A DNA stretch of 64,000 nt from NCBI GenBank assembly GCA_024235875.1, contig JACKLP010000011.1:48280-112279 (forward strand), in the 5' to 3' direction. Made by a program: the position numbers and the translations under genes. How positions within the stretch are numbered: position 1 is the first letter of the stretch; every line of letters starts with the position of its first letter. This DNA comes from Burkholderiaceae bacterium (GTDB taxonomy: Bacteria; Pseudomonadota; Gammaproteobacteria; Burkholderiales; Burkholderiaceae_E). Shown here in pieces: positions 43,265 to 51,976 of the stretch. The notes under the pieces were generated by a model. That model was not told where the DNA came from, ran no database searches, and saw nothing but the letters and a program-made list of their open reading frames with translations.

Positions 43265-44314
43265 CTACAGCGCCCCCTTCACGCAGCGCTGCACGAACGG
43301 ATAGGTATCGGTCACGAAGTAGTGGTAGATGCCGTCGGGAAACTCCGGCGTCACGCCGGTGCGGCCATTGCATTCGTCCAGGTCGCCGTAGCCCGCCACG
43401 TATTCCCAGTCCTGCTGGAAGTGACCCATCGGGAAATAGGTCGTCGACGGTCTTCCGGCGTCGGGCGAAGCCTTCACTCGATAGCTGCCGCTCATCGACT
43501 TGAGCGCGGAGCTTGCGTCGGTCGCGTCGGTATGGCCATAGCGCGCGTAGATCGGAAAGCCGTCGTTCGCCCATCCCACCAGTTGCATCGAGCTACCGCC
43601 GGCACCGGCGAGCGTCGCCATCAGGCCCTCGGGCATGCCGTGATAGTGATACTGGCCATTGGGCTGCACGTGGGCATTGCTCGAGTCGGTGCCGAAATCG
43701 AATTGCCACGGGCTGACCGAGCCGGGCAGCGCCTCCATTCGCCACGCGTCCGAGCCCATCGCATAGTTGCAATTGGCGTCGGATGTCGCCGAGGCCGGGC
43801 AGGTGCCGGCCGTTGCCGGGTCGAACTTCACGCCGTTCATCGCATAGCCGGGCACGGCCACCTGGGTGGTGCTGCCAGCCGAAGGCGCGAGCGTGAAGCT
43901 CGCGGAGATGCTCTGCGCCGAGACCTTGGTCGCAAATGCACCGCCGGTGACCGCGTGGTTGGGCACGCCGTTGCCGGTCAGCAGGCGCGTGCTGCTGTCG
44001 CAACTCCAGATGGCCTGGTAGGACAGGGTTTCGTCCACTGGCGTGGCCGCGAGACCCGGTGCGGTCCACGAATACACGAGACGCTGCGTACCGCTGTCGC
44101 TGATGTTGCACTTGACCGTGCCGGTCGCAGCCGTGGCGGCCGGCGTACCCGAGCCGCCGCCGGCCGACGAGCTCGCTGTCGCGCTGCTGTCGCCGGCGGC
44201 GCCCGCGCCGCCTCCACCGCACGCGGCCGTCAGCGCGGCGACGGCCAGCGCGAGCGGTCCGTGCGGCCACGCGCGCAGCAAGCGCGGTGGCGCGAGTCGT
44301 GAAATCGAATTCAT
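43265..44314 (-). CDS. YHYH-domain lipoprotein
   Basis: 349 residues with lipobox LTAACGGGG, followed by a Gly/Ser linker to about residue 65. The YHYH domain has the signature NGQYHYHGMPEGL near 218 and the C-terminal block FPDGIYHYFVTDTYPFVQRC. Also notable is CNYAMGSDAW and VNGVKFDPA-type (MNGVKFDPATAG). The domain is found in secreted proteins of unknown activity, often with copper-related genes. It lies between a small Cys protein and the HupE-like gene, all on the minus strand, and is probably part of one envelope metal module. Confidence 0.85.
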   Translation of the reverse strand: MNSISRLAPPRLLRAWPHGPLALAVAALTAACGGGGAGAAGDSSATASSSAGGGSGTPAATAATGTVKCNISDSGTQRLVYSWTAPGLAATPVDETLSYQAIWSCDSSTRLLTGNGVPNHAVTGGAFATKVSAQSISASFTLAPSAGSTTQVAVPGYAMNGVKFDPATAGTCPASATSDANCNYAMGSDAWRMEALPGSVSPWQFDFGTDSSNAHVQPNGQYHYHGMPEGLMATLAGAGGSSMQLVGWANDGFPIYARYGHTDATDASSALKSMSGSYRVKASPDAGRPSTTYFPMGHFQQDWEYVAGYGDLDECNGRTGVTPEFPDGIYHYFVTDTYPFVQRCVKGAL

Positions 44315-44336
44315 GGCGAGTCCTCCTGGAACGGGA

Positions 44337-44645
44337 TCAGCGCTGGCCGCGTGGTTCGTGCGCGGGCGCATTCTCGGGGCGACAGGCCAGCGGCCTGCCT
44401 TCGGGGGCCCAGCAACGCCCGCTGAGTGTGCCGCGACGACCTTCGAAACGACAGGCCTCGTCGGCCTTGCGTTGGCGACACGCATCGATGGCCTCCGCAG
44501 GCGGGCCATGGCGCTGTGGACGGCCTTGCGCGGCCTGGCGTTCGGCCCCGGACTGGCCGAACGCCAGGCCCGGCCCGATGGCGGCGCCGAGCGCGATCGC
44601 CGCGGCCACGAGCAGGCCGGGCGCGAGCGGTGCTGGTCGAATCAT
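44337..44645 (-). CDS. Small exported Cys-rich protein
   Basis: 102 residues. Signal peptide MIRPAPLAPGLLVAAAIALG, cleavage near AFG-QSG. The mature part has the block IDACRQRKADEACRFEGRRG then TLSGRCWAPEGRPLACR with four cysteines. I know this Cys pattern as a recurring uncharacterised small protein in Proteobacteria, often beside two-component genes; no function is set. It lies 22 bp before the YHYH gene and is divergent from the kinase gene, so it is probably under that system. GGAG precedes ATG 44645. Confidence 0.7.
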   Translation of the reverse strand: MIRPAPLAPGLLVAAAIALGAAIGPGLAFGQSGAERQAAQGRPQRHGPPAEAIDACRQRKADEACRFEGRRGTLSGRCWAPEGRPLACRPENAPAHEPRGQR

Positions 44646-44782
44646 GGTGGATTCTCCTGGATCGTGCATTGAAGGCGGATTGGTCTCGGGGATCGATCGA
44701 TGCCCGATGTCGCCATCGTGCCGATCCAGTGTGGAGGAAAAATGGAGTGCCCTTCACAATCGCTCCACAGTTCGGTCGTGCA

Positions 44783-46291
44783 ATGGAGCCCATGCGCCTG
44801 CGCCTCGTTCACCTGTTCTGCCTGAGCCTGATCGCCTGCACGCTCGTGACCGTGCTGGCGATGGGCGGATTGACCGCCTGGAACCTGCGCGAGGGTTTCG
44901 GTGGCTACCTGCGCGCTCACGACGACAAGCGCCTGCAGCGATTCGCCGATTTTCTCGCCGCGGGCGCGGTGCAGCCCGGCGGGCTTGCCGCCCTGGTCCG
45001 GCAGGCCGGCTGGCCGACGCTGCTTCGTCGCTTCGCGATGCAGGCGGGCGATGAAGACGGCGAATCGCCACGATTCGCTCGGGACGATGCCGGGCCGCAT
45101 CCGCCGCGCGGACCGATGCCCGGCATGCCCGGCATGCCCGGGATTGGTCCGCGCGCGTGGGGCCGTGACGCGCTCGGTCGCGGCGCACTGCCACCCGATG
45201 GATTCTCCCGGCGGGTGGCACTGTTCGACGCGCACGGGCACCAGCTCGGTGGCCCGCCCATGCCATCGGCCGGATCACAGGGGCTGGAGCGTACCGTCGG
45301 CACCGGCGAGCGCGTGATCGGACGCTTGCGCCTGATGCCGACGCGTGCGTTGCCGGATCCGGTGGCTCGAGAGTTCCTGCTCGGCCAGTACCGGGACATC
45401 GCGCTGGTCGGGCTGGCGGTGGCATTGCTGGCGCTGGTCGCGGCGCTCGGGTTGGGGCGCCGGCTCGGTCGTCCGTTGCAGGCCTTGCAGCACGCGACCG
45501 CGGAGATCGCCAAGGGACGTTTCGACATCCGTCTGCCCGGGGACCGGGCCACGGAGATCGGGCAGTTGATGCGCGACGTCAACGAGATGGCGGCGGAGCT
45601 CGAGCAAAGCGCGGCGATGCGCAGCCGCTGGATTGCCGACGTGTCGCATGAGTTGCGCACGCCGCTGTCGATCCTGCAGGGCGAGGTCGAGGCGATGCTC
45701 GACGGTGTTCGGCCCACGGACCATGCCGCATTGGCATCGCTTCGCGAGGAGTTGCTGCATCTGGCGCGGCTGGTGGACGACCTGCACTTGTTGTCGCGTT
45801 CGGATCTCGGCGAGTTGCCGCGCGATGTCGTGGCCTGCGACGCCGCCGATCTGCTTCGGTCGGCAATTCGCCGCTTCGAGCTGCGCGCAAGACAGCGTGG
45901 CATCGGTGTCGTGTCCGACCTGCCCGATGCCATCGCGGTCACCTGGGATCCACGGCGCATGGCCCAGGTGTTCGACAACCTGATCGAGAACAGCCTGCGC
46001 TACACCGATGCATCGGGTAGCCTGCGCATTCATGCGGCGCGAGTCGGCGACCGGGTGACGATCCTGGTCGAGGACAGTGCGCCGGGTGTGCCGGCGGAGG
46101 CGCTCGCACGATTGTTCGATCCACTCTACCGGGCCGATGCGGCGCGCAGTCGCGAGCATGGGGGCAGCGGTCTGGGACTGGCGATCTGCGCGGCGATCGT
46201 GAAGGCCCATGGCGGGTCGATCACGGCGCGGGCATCGATGCTCGGCGGTGTTTCGATCGAGCTCGCCATGCCGGCGAGCAGCCCGTCGTGA
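44783..46291 (+). CDS. Sensor histidine kinase, BaeS/CusS type, with Met-Pro-Gly repeat
   Basis: 502-residue inner-membrane kinase. TM1 is about 13-33 (LIACTLVTVLAMGGLTAW), the periplasmic sensor about 35-205, TM2 about 213-233, then HAMP, and DHp with His289 in ADVSHELRTPLSIL. ATPase motifs: NLIENSLRYTD, VEDSAPGVP, GGSGLGLAI. The sensor includes PMPGMPGMPGIGP near 112-124, a Met-rich stretch encoded by a 9-bp repeat, plus His residues, which may sense copper or another soft metal. ATG 44783 or ATG 44792. The stop overlaps the regulator start (GTGA). Confidence 0.92.
   Translation: MEPMRLRLVHLFCLSLIACTLVTVLAMGGLTAWNLREGFGGYLRAHDDKRLQRFADFLAAGAVQPGGLAALVRQAGWPTLLRRFAMQAGDEDGESPRFARDDAGPHPPRGPMPGMPGMPGIGPRAWGRDALGRGALPPDGFSRRVALFDAHGHQLGGPPMPSAGSQGLERTVGTGERVIGRLRLMPTRALPDPVAREFLLGQYRDIALVGLAVALLALVAALGLGRRLGRPLQALQHATAEIAKGRFDIRLPGDRATEIGQLMRDVNEMAAELEQSAAMRSRWIADVSHELRTPLSILQGEVEAMLDGVRPTDHAALASLREELLHLARLVDDLHLLSRSDLGELPRDVVACDAADLLRSAIRRFELRARQRGIGVVSDLPDAIAVTWDPRRMAQVFDNLIENSLRYTDASGSLRIHAARVGDRVTILVEDSAPGVPAEALARLFDPLYRADAARSREHGGSGLGLAICAAIVKAHGGSITARASMLGGVSIELAMPASSPS
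45116..45142 (+). repeat. Three 9-bp tandem repeats inside the kinase gene
   Basis: ATGCCCGGC, ATGCCCGGC, ATGCCCGGG encode three Met-Pro-Gly units in the periplasmic part of the kinase. The repeat is in frame, so slippage would change Met-Pro-Gly copy number without breaking the gene. Confidence 0.9.
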
Positions 46292-46962
46292 GCGCAGCCG
46301 TCGTCTGGGTCGTCGAGGACGACCCCAAGATCGCGCGTCTGCTGGTCGACTATCTGTCGGCCGAGGGGCACACGCCGCGCGCGATCGGCGATGGTGCCGC
46401 TGCACGCGCCGCGCTCGCCAGGGACCTCCCCGACCTGTTGATCCTCGATCTGATGCTGCCCGGCGTGGACGGCCTGAGCCTTTGCCGCGAGGTGCGCGAG
46501 CGCAGCGACATACCGATCCTGATGCTCACGGCGCGGGTCGACGAGATCGATCGCCTGCTCGGTCTGGATAGCGGCGCCGACGACTATGTCTGCAAGCCGT
46601 TCAGCCCGCGCGAGGTGATGGCCCGGGTGAGGGCGCAGTTGCGCCGCGCAAGAGGCCAGGTTTCGCCCAGTGCCGGCTGGCGAATCGACGAGACGCGCCA
46701 GCGAGTGGACTGGCAGGGCGAGCGCGTCGACCTGACCCCGGTCGAGTACCGGCTGTTTTGCCAGCTCGCGACACAACCGGGCCGGGTCCTCTCGCGCGCG
46801 CAACTGCTCGATGCCCTGCACGACGATCCGCGCGAGACCAGCGATCGCGCCGTCGACAGCCATGTCAAGAACCTGCGGCGCAAGCTGATCGCGGTCGACG
46901 CGCCGGCCGAATGCATCGTATCGGTCTACGGCGTCGGCTATCGCTTCGAGCCGCCGCCCTAG
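46288..46962 (+). CDS. OmpR-family response regulator, BaeR-like
   Basis: 224 residues. Receiver domain with Asp54 (LLILDLMLPGVDG) and acidic residues EDD at 10-12, Lys in VCKPFS, and a winged-helix output domain ending SVYGVGYRFEPPP. The start codon is GTG at 46288, overlapping the kinase stop by 4 bp. Kinase-before-regulator order resembles baeSR. Probable targets are the divergent small Cys protein, YHYH lipoprotein and HupE-like genes. Confidence 0.93.
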   Translation: MSAAVVWVVEDDPKIARLLVDYLSAEGHTPRAIGDGAAARAALARDLPDLLILDLMLPGVDGLSLCREVRERSDIPILMLTARVDEIDRLLGLDSGADDYVCKPFSPREVMARVRAQLRRARGQVSPSAGWRIDETRQRVDWQGERVDLTPVEYRLFCQLATQPGRVLSRAQLLDALHDDPRETSDRAVDSHVKNLRRKLIAVDAPAECIVSVYGVGYRFEPPP

Positions 46963-47057
46963 TCGGGTGTCCGCGTTGGCGCGGGGGCCGGTTTCCGCTG
47001 CCAGGCCCGGGGCTCTTAGAATCGGCGGCATTGCCAAGAACCGAATGGAGCCCCGAG

Positions 47058-48191
47058 ATGACGACGCTGCCCGACCAATACCTGCAACTGCGCTCCGAGA
47101 TCACGGCCGATGCGCGACTGAAGCTGTCGCTCGCGGCCGTGCCGATGCCCGTGCCCGGCGCCGACGAGGTCCTGGTTCGTGTCCAGGCCGCGCCGATCAA
47201 TCCGTCCGACATGGGCTTGCTTTTCGGCGCGGGCGACCTGGCAACCGCGCGCAACGAGGGCAGCGCCGAGCGTCCGGTGCTGGTGGCCGACGTACCGCAA
47301 GCCGCGATGCGCGGCATGGCGTCGCGCGTCGGGCAAGCGATGCCGGTCGGCAACGAGGGGGCCGGCGTGGTGGTCGCGGCCGGTGCGTCCGAGGCCGCGC
47401 AGGCGCTGATGGGCCGCACCGTGGCCATGCTCGGTGGCGACATGTATGCCGAGTACCGCTGTCTCAATGTCGCGCAGTGCATGGCCTTGCCCGAGGCGGT
47501 GAGTGCCAGGGAAGGCGCGTCATGCTTCGTGAATCCGCTGACCGCCTTGTCCATGCCCGAGACCATGCGCATGGAGGGCCACAAGGCGCTGGTGCACACG
47601 GCGGCGGCATCCAACCTGGGCCAGATGCTCAACCGGATCTGTATCGCCGATGGCGTGCCGCTGGTGAACATCGTGCGCAAGCCCGAGCAGGCGGCCATCC
47701 TGCGCGAGATCGGTGCGACCCACGTGCTCGACAGTACCGCCCCCGATTTCATGAAGCGATTGATCGACGCGCTTGCCGAGACCGGCGCCACGATCGCCTT
47801 CGACGCGATTGGCGGGGGCCCGCTGGCGGGCCAGATCCTGGTCGCGATGGAGGCGGCAGCCAGCCGTGGTCAGACCTATAGCCGCTATGGCTCGGCATCG
47901 CCGAAGCAGGTCTACGTCTACGGTCGGCTGGACCTGTCGCCGACGACGATCCCGCCGGCGGTCGGCATGGCCTGGGGCGTGGGCGGCTATCTGCTCACCT
48001 ATTTCCTCCAGAAGATCGGCTCGGACGGTCGGCGGCGCCTGCGCGAGCGGGTGCTCGCCGAACTCGGCACCACCTTCGCCAGCCGCTATTCGCACGAGAT
48101 CTCGCTCGCGCAGGCGCTCGACGTCGATACGGCGCGCGCCTACAACGCCAAGCACACCGGCGAGAAGTACCTGATCAGGCCGACGGCCTGA
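47058..48191 (+). CDS. MDR-superfamily quinone oxidoreductase-like protein
   Basis: 377-residue NAD(P)H-dependent medium-chain reductase without zinc-binding cysteines. The N-terminal catalytic fold has VQAAPINPSDMGLLFGAG and VGNEGAGVVVAAG (about 96-108). The Rossmann half has HTAAASNLGQMLNRI (about 178-192), in place of the usual GGxG-type motif, and FDAIGGGPLAGQIL. It resembles zinc-less crotonyl/quinone reductases, including the branch that fuses with fatty-acid metabolism. ATG 47058 follows GGAG. It is followed after 2 bp by an MFS exporter gene, so they form an operon. Confidence 0.85.
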   Translation: MTTLPDQYLQLRSEITADARLKLSLAAVPMPVPGADEVLVRVQAAPINPSDMGLLFGAGDLATARNEGSAERPVLVADVPQAAMRGMASRVGQAMPVGNEGAGVVVAAGASEAAQALMGRTVAMLGGDMYAEYRCLNVAQCMALPEAVSAREGASCFVNPLTALSMPETMRMEGHKALVHTAAASNLGQMLNRICIADGVPLVNIVRKPEQAAILREIGATHVLDSTAPDFMKRLIDALAETGATIAFDAIGGGPLAGQILVAMEAAASRGQTYSRYGSASPKQVYVYGRLDLSPTTIPPAVGMAWGVGGYLLTYFLQKIGSDGRRRLRERVLAELGTTFASRYSHEISLAQALDVDTARAYNAKHTGEKYLIRPTA

Positions 48192-48193
48192 TC

Positions 48194-49384
48194 GTGGTAG
48201 AGGCGCCCTCCCGGCTTCTGGTCGCGAACGTGATCGCGCAGATCGCGTTCGGCCTCCTGGCGATGACGATCTGCCTGCCGTCGATGCAGGAGTGGGGCGC
48301 GCTGTTCGGCGCGCCACAGGCGAGCGTGCAACTCACCTTCAGCGGCTACGTGATCGCCTATGGCGCGATGCAACTCGTCTACGGGCCCTTGTCCGATCGC
48401 TACGGGCGCAAGCGGCTGATGATGGTCGGCCTGATCGTCGGTGGACTCGCGTCGCTCGTGGCCGCAACGGCCAGCAGCCTGCCTGCGCTGGTTGCCGCGC
48501 GCGTGTTGCAGGGTGCGGGCGGTGCGGCGAGCCTGGTCGTGGGGCGGGCGGCGATCCAGGATCTGTTCGCCGGCCCCCAGCGCCTGAAGGTGATGGCGTA
48601 TCTCGGGATGGCAATGGGCTTGTGTCCCCCGGCGGCGACCGTGATCGGTGGACAGATCCACGAGCGTGTCGGCTGGCAGGGCAACTTCGTGGCCATGGCC
48701 GTCGTCGCGCTGGTGCTGTTCGTCGCGGCGTGGCGCGGGCTGCCCATCCGGCCACCACGCGAGCCGGCCGCGACACACTGGTTTCGCGAGATGCTCGCCG
48801 GCTACGCATTGCTGGCACGCCAACGCGAGTTCCCGCTCTACGTCGTCGTGCTGGCGGCGAGCGTGGCCGCCTTCTACTCGTTTCTCGCCGGCGCGCCGAT
48901 CGTCTTGCGCAGCTATGGGGTGGGGCCGGCCGGCGTGGGCTGGTACGTGATGGTGGTGCCGCTCGCATTCGTGCTCGGCAATTTCGTCAATAGCCGGCTG
49001 ATCGTTCGGGTCGGCCAGCGCCGGGTCATGATGGCCGGCCAGGTGCTCACCTTGATCGGCATCGCGATGGTGATCGTCCTGGGGGCATTTGGCCCCAGGT
49101 CCCCGCTCGTACTCTCGTTGCCCCTGCTGCTGATGGGCTTCGGCCACGGCTTCTTCATGCCCATCTGCCTTGCCGGCACGGTCGGGCTGATACCCGCTGT
49201 CGCGGGGACGGCTGCCGCGGTGGCCGGGCTCGCGCAGCAGTTCTCGGGAGCTCTGGGCGGCTACCTGGTCGGGCTCGTGTCGCACGACGGACCCGTGAAC
49301 CTGGCGACGGTGATGCTGGGCTTCACGGTCATCGCGACGATCGCGCAGGCGCGGCTGAGGGTGCGTGACCGCGTACCGCGCTGA
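48194..49384 (+). CDS. Bcr/CflA-type MFS drug exporter
   Basis: 396-residue transporter with 12 predicted spans. Motif A is GPLSDRYGRKRLMMVGLI near 62-79; the start LLVANVIAQIAFGLLAMTICLPSMQEWG and FSGYVIAYGAMQLVYGPLSDR match the Bcr/CflA DHA1 group. The GTG at 48194 is 2 bp after the reductase stop, hence coupled. Likely removes a toxic compound such as a sulfonamide or bicyclomycin-like molecule, or a metabolite; the real substrate is unknown. Confidence 0.88.
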   Translation: MVEAPSRLLVANVIAQIAFGLLAMTICLPSMQEWGALFGAPQASVQLTFSGYVIAYGAMQLVYGPLSDRYGRKRLMMVGLIVGGLASLVAATASSLPALVAARVLQGAGGAASLVVGRAAIQDLFAGPQRLKVMAYLGMAMGLCPPAATVIGGQIHERVGWQGNFVAMAVVALVLFVAAWRGLPIRPPREPAATHWFREMLAGYALLARQREFPLYVVVLAASVAAFYSFLAGAPIVLRSYGVGPAGVGWYVMVVPLAFVLGNFVNSRLIVRVGQRRVMMAGQVLTLIGIAMVIVLGAFGPRSPLVLSLPLLLMGFGHGFFMPICLAGTVGLIPAVAGTAAAVAGLAQQFSGALGGYLVGLVSHDGPVNLATVMLGFTVIATIAQARLRVRDRVPR

Positions 49385-49585
49385 GACGCCGCGGGATTGC
49401 GGCTTGGCATCACGAGGAGGCTCGTCGACGGCAGCGTAGGCGTCGGTCCGCTCGACAACGATTGACGCACGTCAACTCGCTGCCGATTGGCGAAGTGCAT
49501 GGGCCGCGATCGGTGATCGTCGCGTGCTAGGCTGAAACGGGAGGTAATCAACGCGGGACGCGGACTCCGAAACAGGGAGGCGGTC

Positions 49586-50509
49586 ATGGCCAATGCACGC
49601 AGGTTGATTTCGAGGATCTCGTTGGCGCTCGCAGTATCGACGGCGCTGGTCGGCGCGGTTCATCCCCAGGGTTCCCAGCGCTTTTGCACGGACTACGCCA
49701 GTTCGGCTGTCAGTCAGAATCGCGAGAACATCGCCAAGCGCTGCGGCTTCGGCGGCGCCCGGTGGACCAGCGACTACAACGGTCACCGCAACTGGTGCCT
49801 GCGGGCGTCGAGCGCGCAGGCGAACGCCGAGCGCAACGCGCGCACCCAGTCGCTGAGGCAGTGTGGCTCGAGCACTTCGTTCTGCGAGTCCTACGCCCGC
49901 AGTGCGGTCGAACAGGCGCGGCAGAGCCAGCAGCGGCGCTGCGGGTTCTCGGGCGCGCGCTGGACGACCGACTATCGCGGGCATCTCGACTGGTGCAAGC
50001 GAGTCTCGCGCAGCACCGCCAATGGCGAGCGGACTGCGCGTACGCGCGACCTGAACGCCTGTGGGTCGTCGGCCGGCCGCTGCCGGGACTATGCGAACAC
50101 GGCGGTGCGCCAGAATCAGGCCAACCTGAATCGTCGCTGCGGCTTCAAGGGCGCACGCTGGCAGTCCAGCTTCAACGTGCACTACAACTGGTGTCGCGGC
50201 GTGTCGCCGAGCGCGGCCAACGGTGAAACGCAGGCACGCAACCAGCAACTGGCCCAGTGCGGCGCGCGGTCGACCGGGCGCTATGAGTCACGTTGGGACA
50301 AGATCGCGGGGTCGGGTGGTAGCTGGACCACCGGCTGGGTGCGAAACCACACCGAACCGGTCTGTGGCCATGGCGCGAGTGGCTGCAACTGCGGTTCCGG
50401 GCGCAACTTCTGCGGCACCTACAGGAGCGGCGCGACGACCTACTGGTGGCCGCGCGGCTGCAACGGACCACGCTGGACGATTCGCTGCACCTCGCGCCCG
50501 CAGCGCTGA
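49586..50509 (+). CDS. Secreted protein with three Cys/Trp/His repeats
   Basis: 307 residues with signal peptide (RISLALAVSTALVGAVHPQG). Three tandem units of about 63 residues start at about 34, 99 and 165, each with C-x2-YA-x2-AV-x-Q, then RCGF-x-GARW, then H-x2-WC, and a spacer ending in a fourth Cys. The C-terminal 75 residues differ: Trp/Gly-rich with five Cys (VCGHGASGCNCGSGRNFC). GGGAGG at 49575-49580 supports ATG 49586. The same repeat occurs in the protein at 55701-56405. I do not know a named family; a disulfide-stabilised envelope binding protein is a guess. Confidence 0.75.
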   Translation: MANARRLISRISLALAVSTALVGAVHPQGSQRFCTDYASSAVSQNRENIAKRCGFGGARWTSDYNGHRNWCLRASSAQANAERNARTQSLRQCGSSTSFCESYARSAVEQARQSQQRRCGFSGARWTTDYRGHLDWCKRVSRSTANGERTARTRDLNACGSSAGRCRDYANTAVRQNQANLNRRCGFKGARWQSSFNVHYNWCRGVSPSAANGETQARNQQLAQCGARSTGRYESRWDKIAGSGGSWTTGWVRNHTEPVCGHGASGCNCGSGRNFCGTYRSGATTYWWPRGCNGPRWTIRCTSRPQR

Positions 50510-50883
50510 TCGAGCGGGCCGCGATTGGGCCAGTTCCACGTCGCGCAGGTGCTGGACCGGGCACGCTGCTTTCCAATGGAAGTCGATGCCGACTTCGGCA
50601 ACGACTTCCTGGGGGGATCGTGTGGATGTCGGCTGCTTACCGGGTTCACACCGCTGTCGTCTGAGCGTTTTCTTGCGCTGAGACAGCAGCTCGCCGGCCT
50701 GGCCGTACTGACCTGCTCGACGGTGCCGGTCGGACGGAGCGCCTGATGCTCACCCACGCCGCGATCGGGGGCTCGCGCATGCTGCCGACGGCGGTGAATT
50801 CCAGTGCGGTCGCACTGGGCCAGTCGTTCGACTGGCTCGGGAAGGGCGCCTGGTATGTCGTGGACTTCGGTCGCTGAAGAGGG
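50510..50883 (+). other. 374-bp gap with short unassigned frames
   Basis: The stretch has two end-to-end small plus-strand frames: 50525-50746 (73 codons, starting MGQFHVAQVLDRARCF) and, overlapping its stop as TGATG, 50746-50877 (43 codons, MLTHAAIGGSRM to VVDFGR). Neither has a ribosome-binding site or a family I recognise. They may be residues of a decayed gene upstream of the catechol operon, or chance. No RNA gene is apparent. Confidence 0.3.
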
Positions 50884-51789
50884 TCAGCCTCGGCGCCGCT
50901 CCACTTCGCGGCGAAACTGGGCGACCACCTCCAGGAAGGCCCGCAGGATCGGCGAGCGGTCGCCGCGCCGGTACAGGCAGGCCAGTTCGACGTCACGCAG
51001 GTGCGCGCACGACAGCGGCCGGAACACCACGCCAGGAAGCCGCAGGCTGGTCGCCGACTGGGTGGTGATGGCCAGTCCGAAGCCGCTGGCCACCAGCGCC
51101 ACGGCGGTCAGCACGTCCTCGACCTCCTGTTGCACGTTCAGCGGGGTGCACTCCCGCTCGAAGGCATCGGCCACTTCCTGGGCCAGTCCGCGGATCGGCG
51201 CATTCGGGTAGGTGATCTGCGGCTCGTTCGCCATGTCCGGGATGCGGACCCGGCGGCGCGTCGCCAGCCGGTGGCCCTCGGGCAATGCCACCACCAGCGG
51301 CTCGCGCAACACCGTCTCCACGATGAGATCCGACATCTCCGGCACCAATCGATTGAAGCCCAACGTCAGGCGCCGCTCCCGCAGCGCCTGGAGCTGCTCG
51401 GTCTTGGTGAGGTTGTGCAGCACGATCTTCACCTGTGGCCGCTCGACGTGGAAGCGCGCGAGCATGCGTGGAATCGCGTCGAGCACGCCGGAGCCGAACA
51501 GGCCGACGTCGAGCTGGCCGATCAGGCCCTGCCCAGCGAGGCGGGTACGCTCGCGCGCACGGTTTGCGAGGGCGAGCAGGTTCGGTGCCTCGTCCAGCAG
51601 CGTGAGACCCGCCTCGGTGAGTTCGACGCCCTTGGGCGAGCGCACGAACAGCGGCGCCCCGAGTTCGTCCTCCAGCGCCCGGATACGCCGCGACAGCGGC
51701 GGCTGGGCGATGTGCAGGCGATCGGCGGCACGGCCGAAGTGTCGCTCCTCGGCCACGGCAACAAAGCACTGCATGTCACGCAGGTCCAT
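50884..51789 (-). CDS. LysR-family regulator of the catechol operon
   Basis: 301-residue LysR protein. Helix-turn-helix in MDLRDMQCFVAVAEERHFGR then AADRLHIAQPPLSRRIRALED, like CatR/BenM/CbnR-type activators of aromatic degradation; the co-inducer domain begins about residue 90. It is divergent from the ferredoxin/catechol dioxygenase operon with a 187-bp gap carrying two inverted repeats. It probably activates the operon with a pathway intermediate. This differs from most dmp/xyl meta operons, which use NtrC- or AraC-type regulators. Confidence 0.9.
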   Translation of the reverse strand: MDLRDMQCFVAVAEERHFGRAADRLHIAQPPLSRRIRALEDELGAPLFVRSPKGVELTEAGLTLLDEAPNLLALANRARERTRLAGQGLIGQLDVGLFGSGVLDAIPRMLARFHVERPQVKIVLHNLTKTEQLQALRERRLTLGFNRLVPEMSDLIVETVLREPLVVALPEGHRLATRRRVRIPDMANEPQITYPNAPIRGLAQEVADAFERECTPLNVQQEVEDVLTAVALVASGFGLAITTQSATSLRLPGVVFRPLSCAHLRDVELACLYRRGDRSPILRAFLEVVAQFRREVERRRG

Positions 51790-51864
51790 CGTGAAGCTTC
51801 TCGTGGCGGTAGGAAGGGACCGGCCACAGGCGGCGGCTGGCCGCGCCGCAGGGACTTGTTAGCT

Positions 51865-51881
51865 GATACCCAGAAAGTATC
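51865..51881. promoter_or_regulatory. LysR-type binding motif, GATAC-N7-GTATC
   Basis: GATAC and its inverted copy GTATC are 7 bp apart, with the T-N11-A layout of LysR sites, upstream of the catechol operon. A second GTATC copy follows immediately at 51882-51886. Confidence 0.6.
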
Positions 51882-51885
51882 GTAT

Positions 51886-51908
51886 CTGTCCATATTGGTA
51901 TTGGACAG
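51886..51908. promoter_or_regulatory. Second inverted repeat, CTGTCC-N11-GGACAG
   Basis: CTGTCC at 51886-51891 and GGACAG at 51903-51908 form a perfect repeat with an 11-bp AT-rich spacer, next to a further GTATC at 51908-51912. The right edge lies 64 bp before the ferredoxin start codon, so it may be the activation half-site near the promoter. Confidence 0.55.
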
Positions 51909-51976
51909 TATCAGTTGCCGCAGTCATCTTGTGCTAGCGCAGGCGGCGTTTCCAGACGCCGCCGGAGGAGATACGA

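Noticed and set aside
46126..47037. Minus-strand 303-codon frame over the response regulator
   Set aside because: Shadow of the OmpR-type regulator, which has its receiver Asp and winged-helix motifs in the plus frame.
49385..49585. Possible small RNA or promoter between the exporter and repeat-protein genes
   Set aside because: No convincing -35/-10 pair, hairpin with T-run or conserved fold could be seen.
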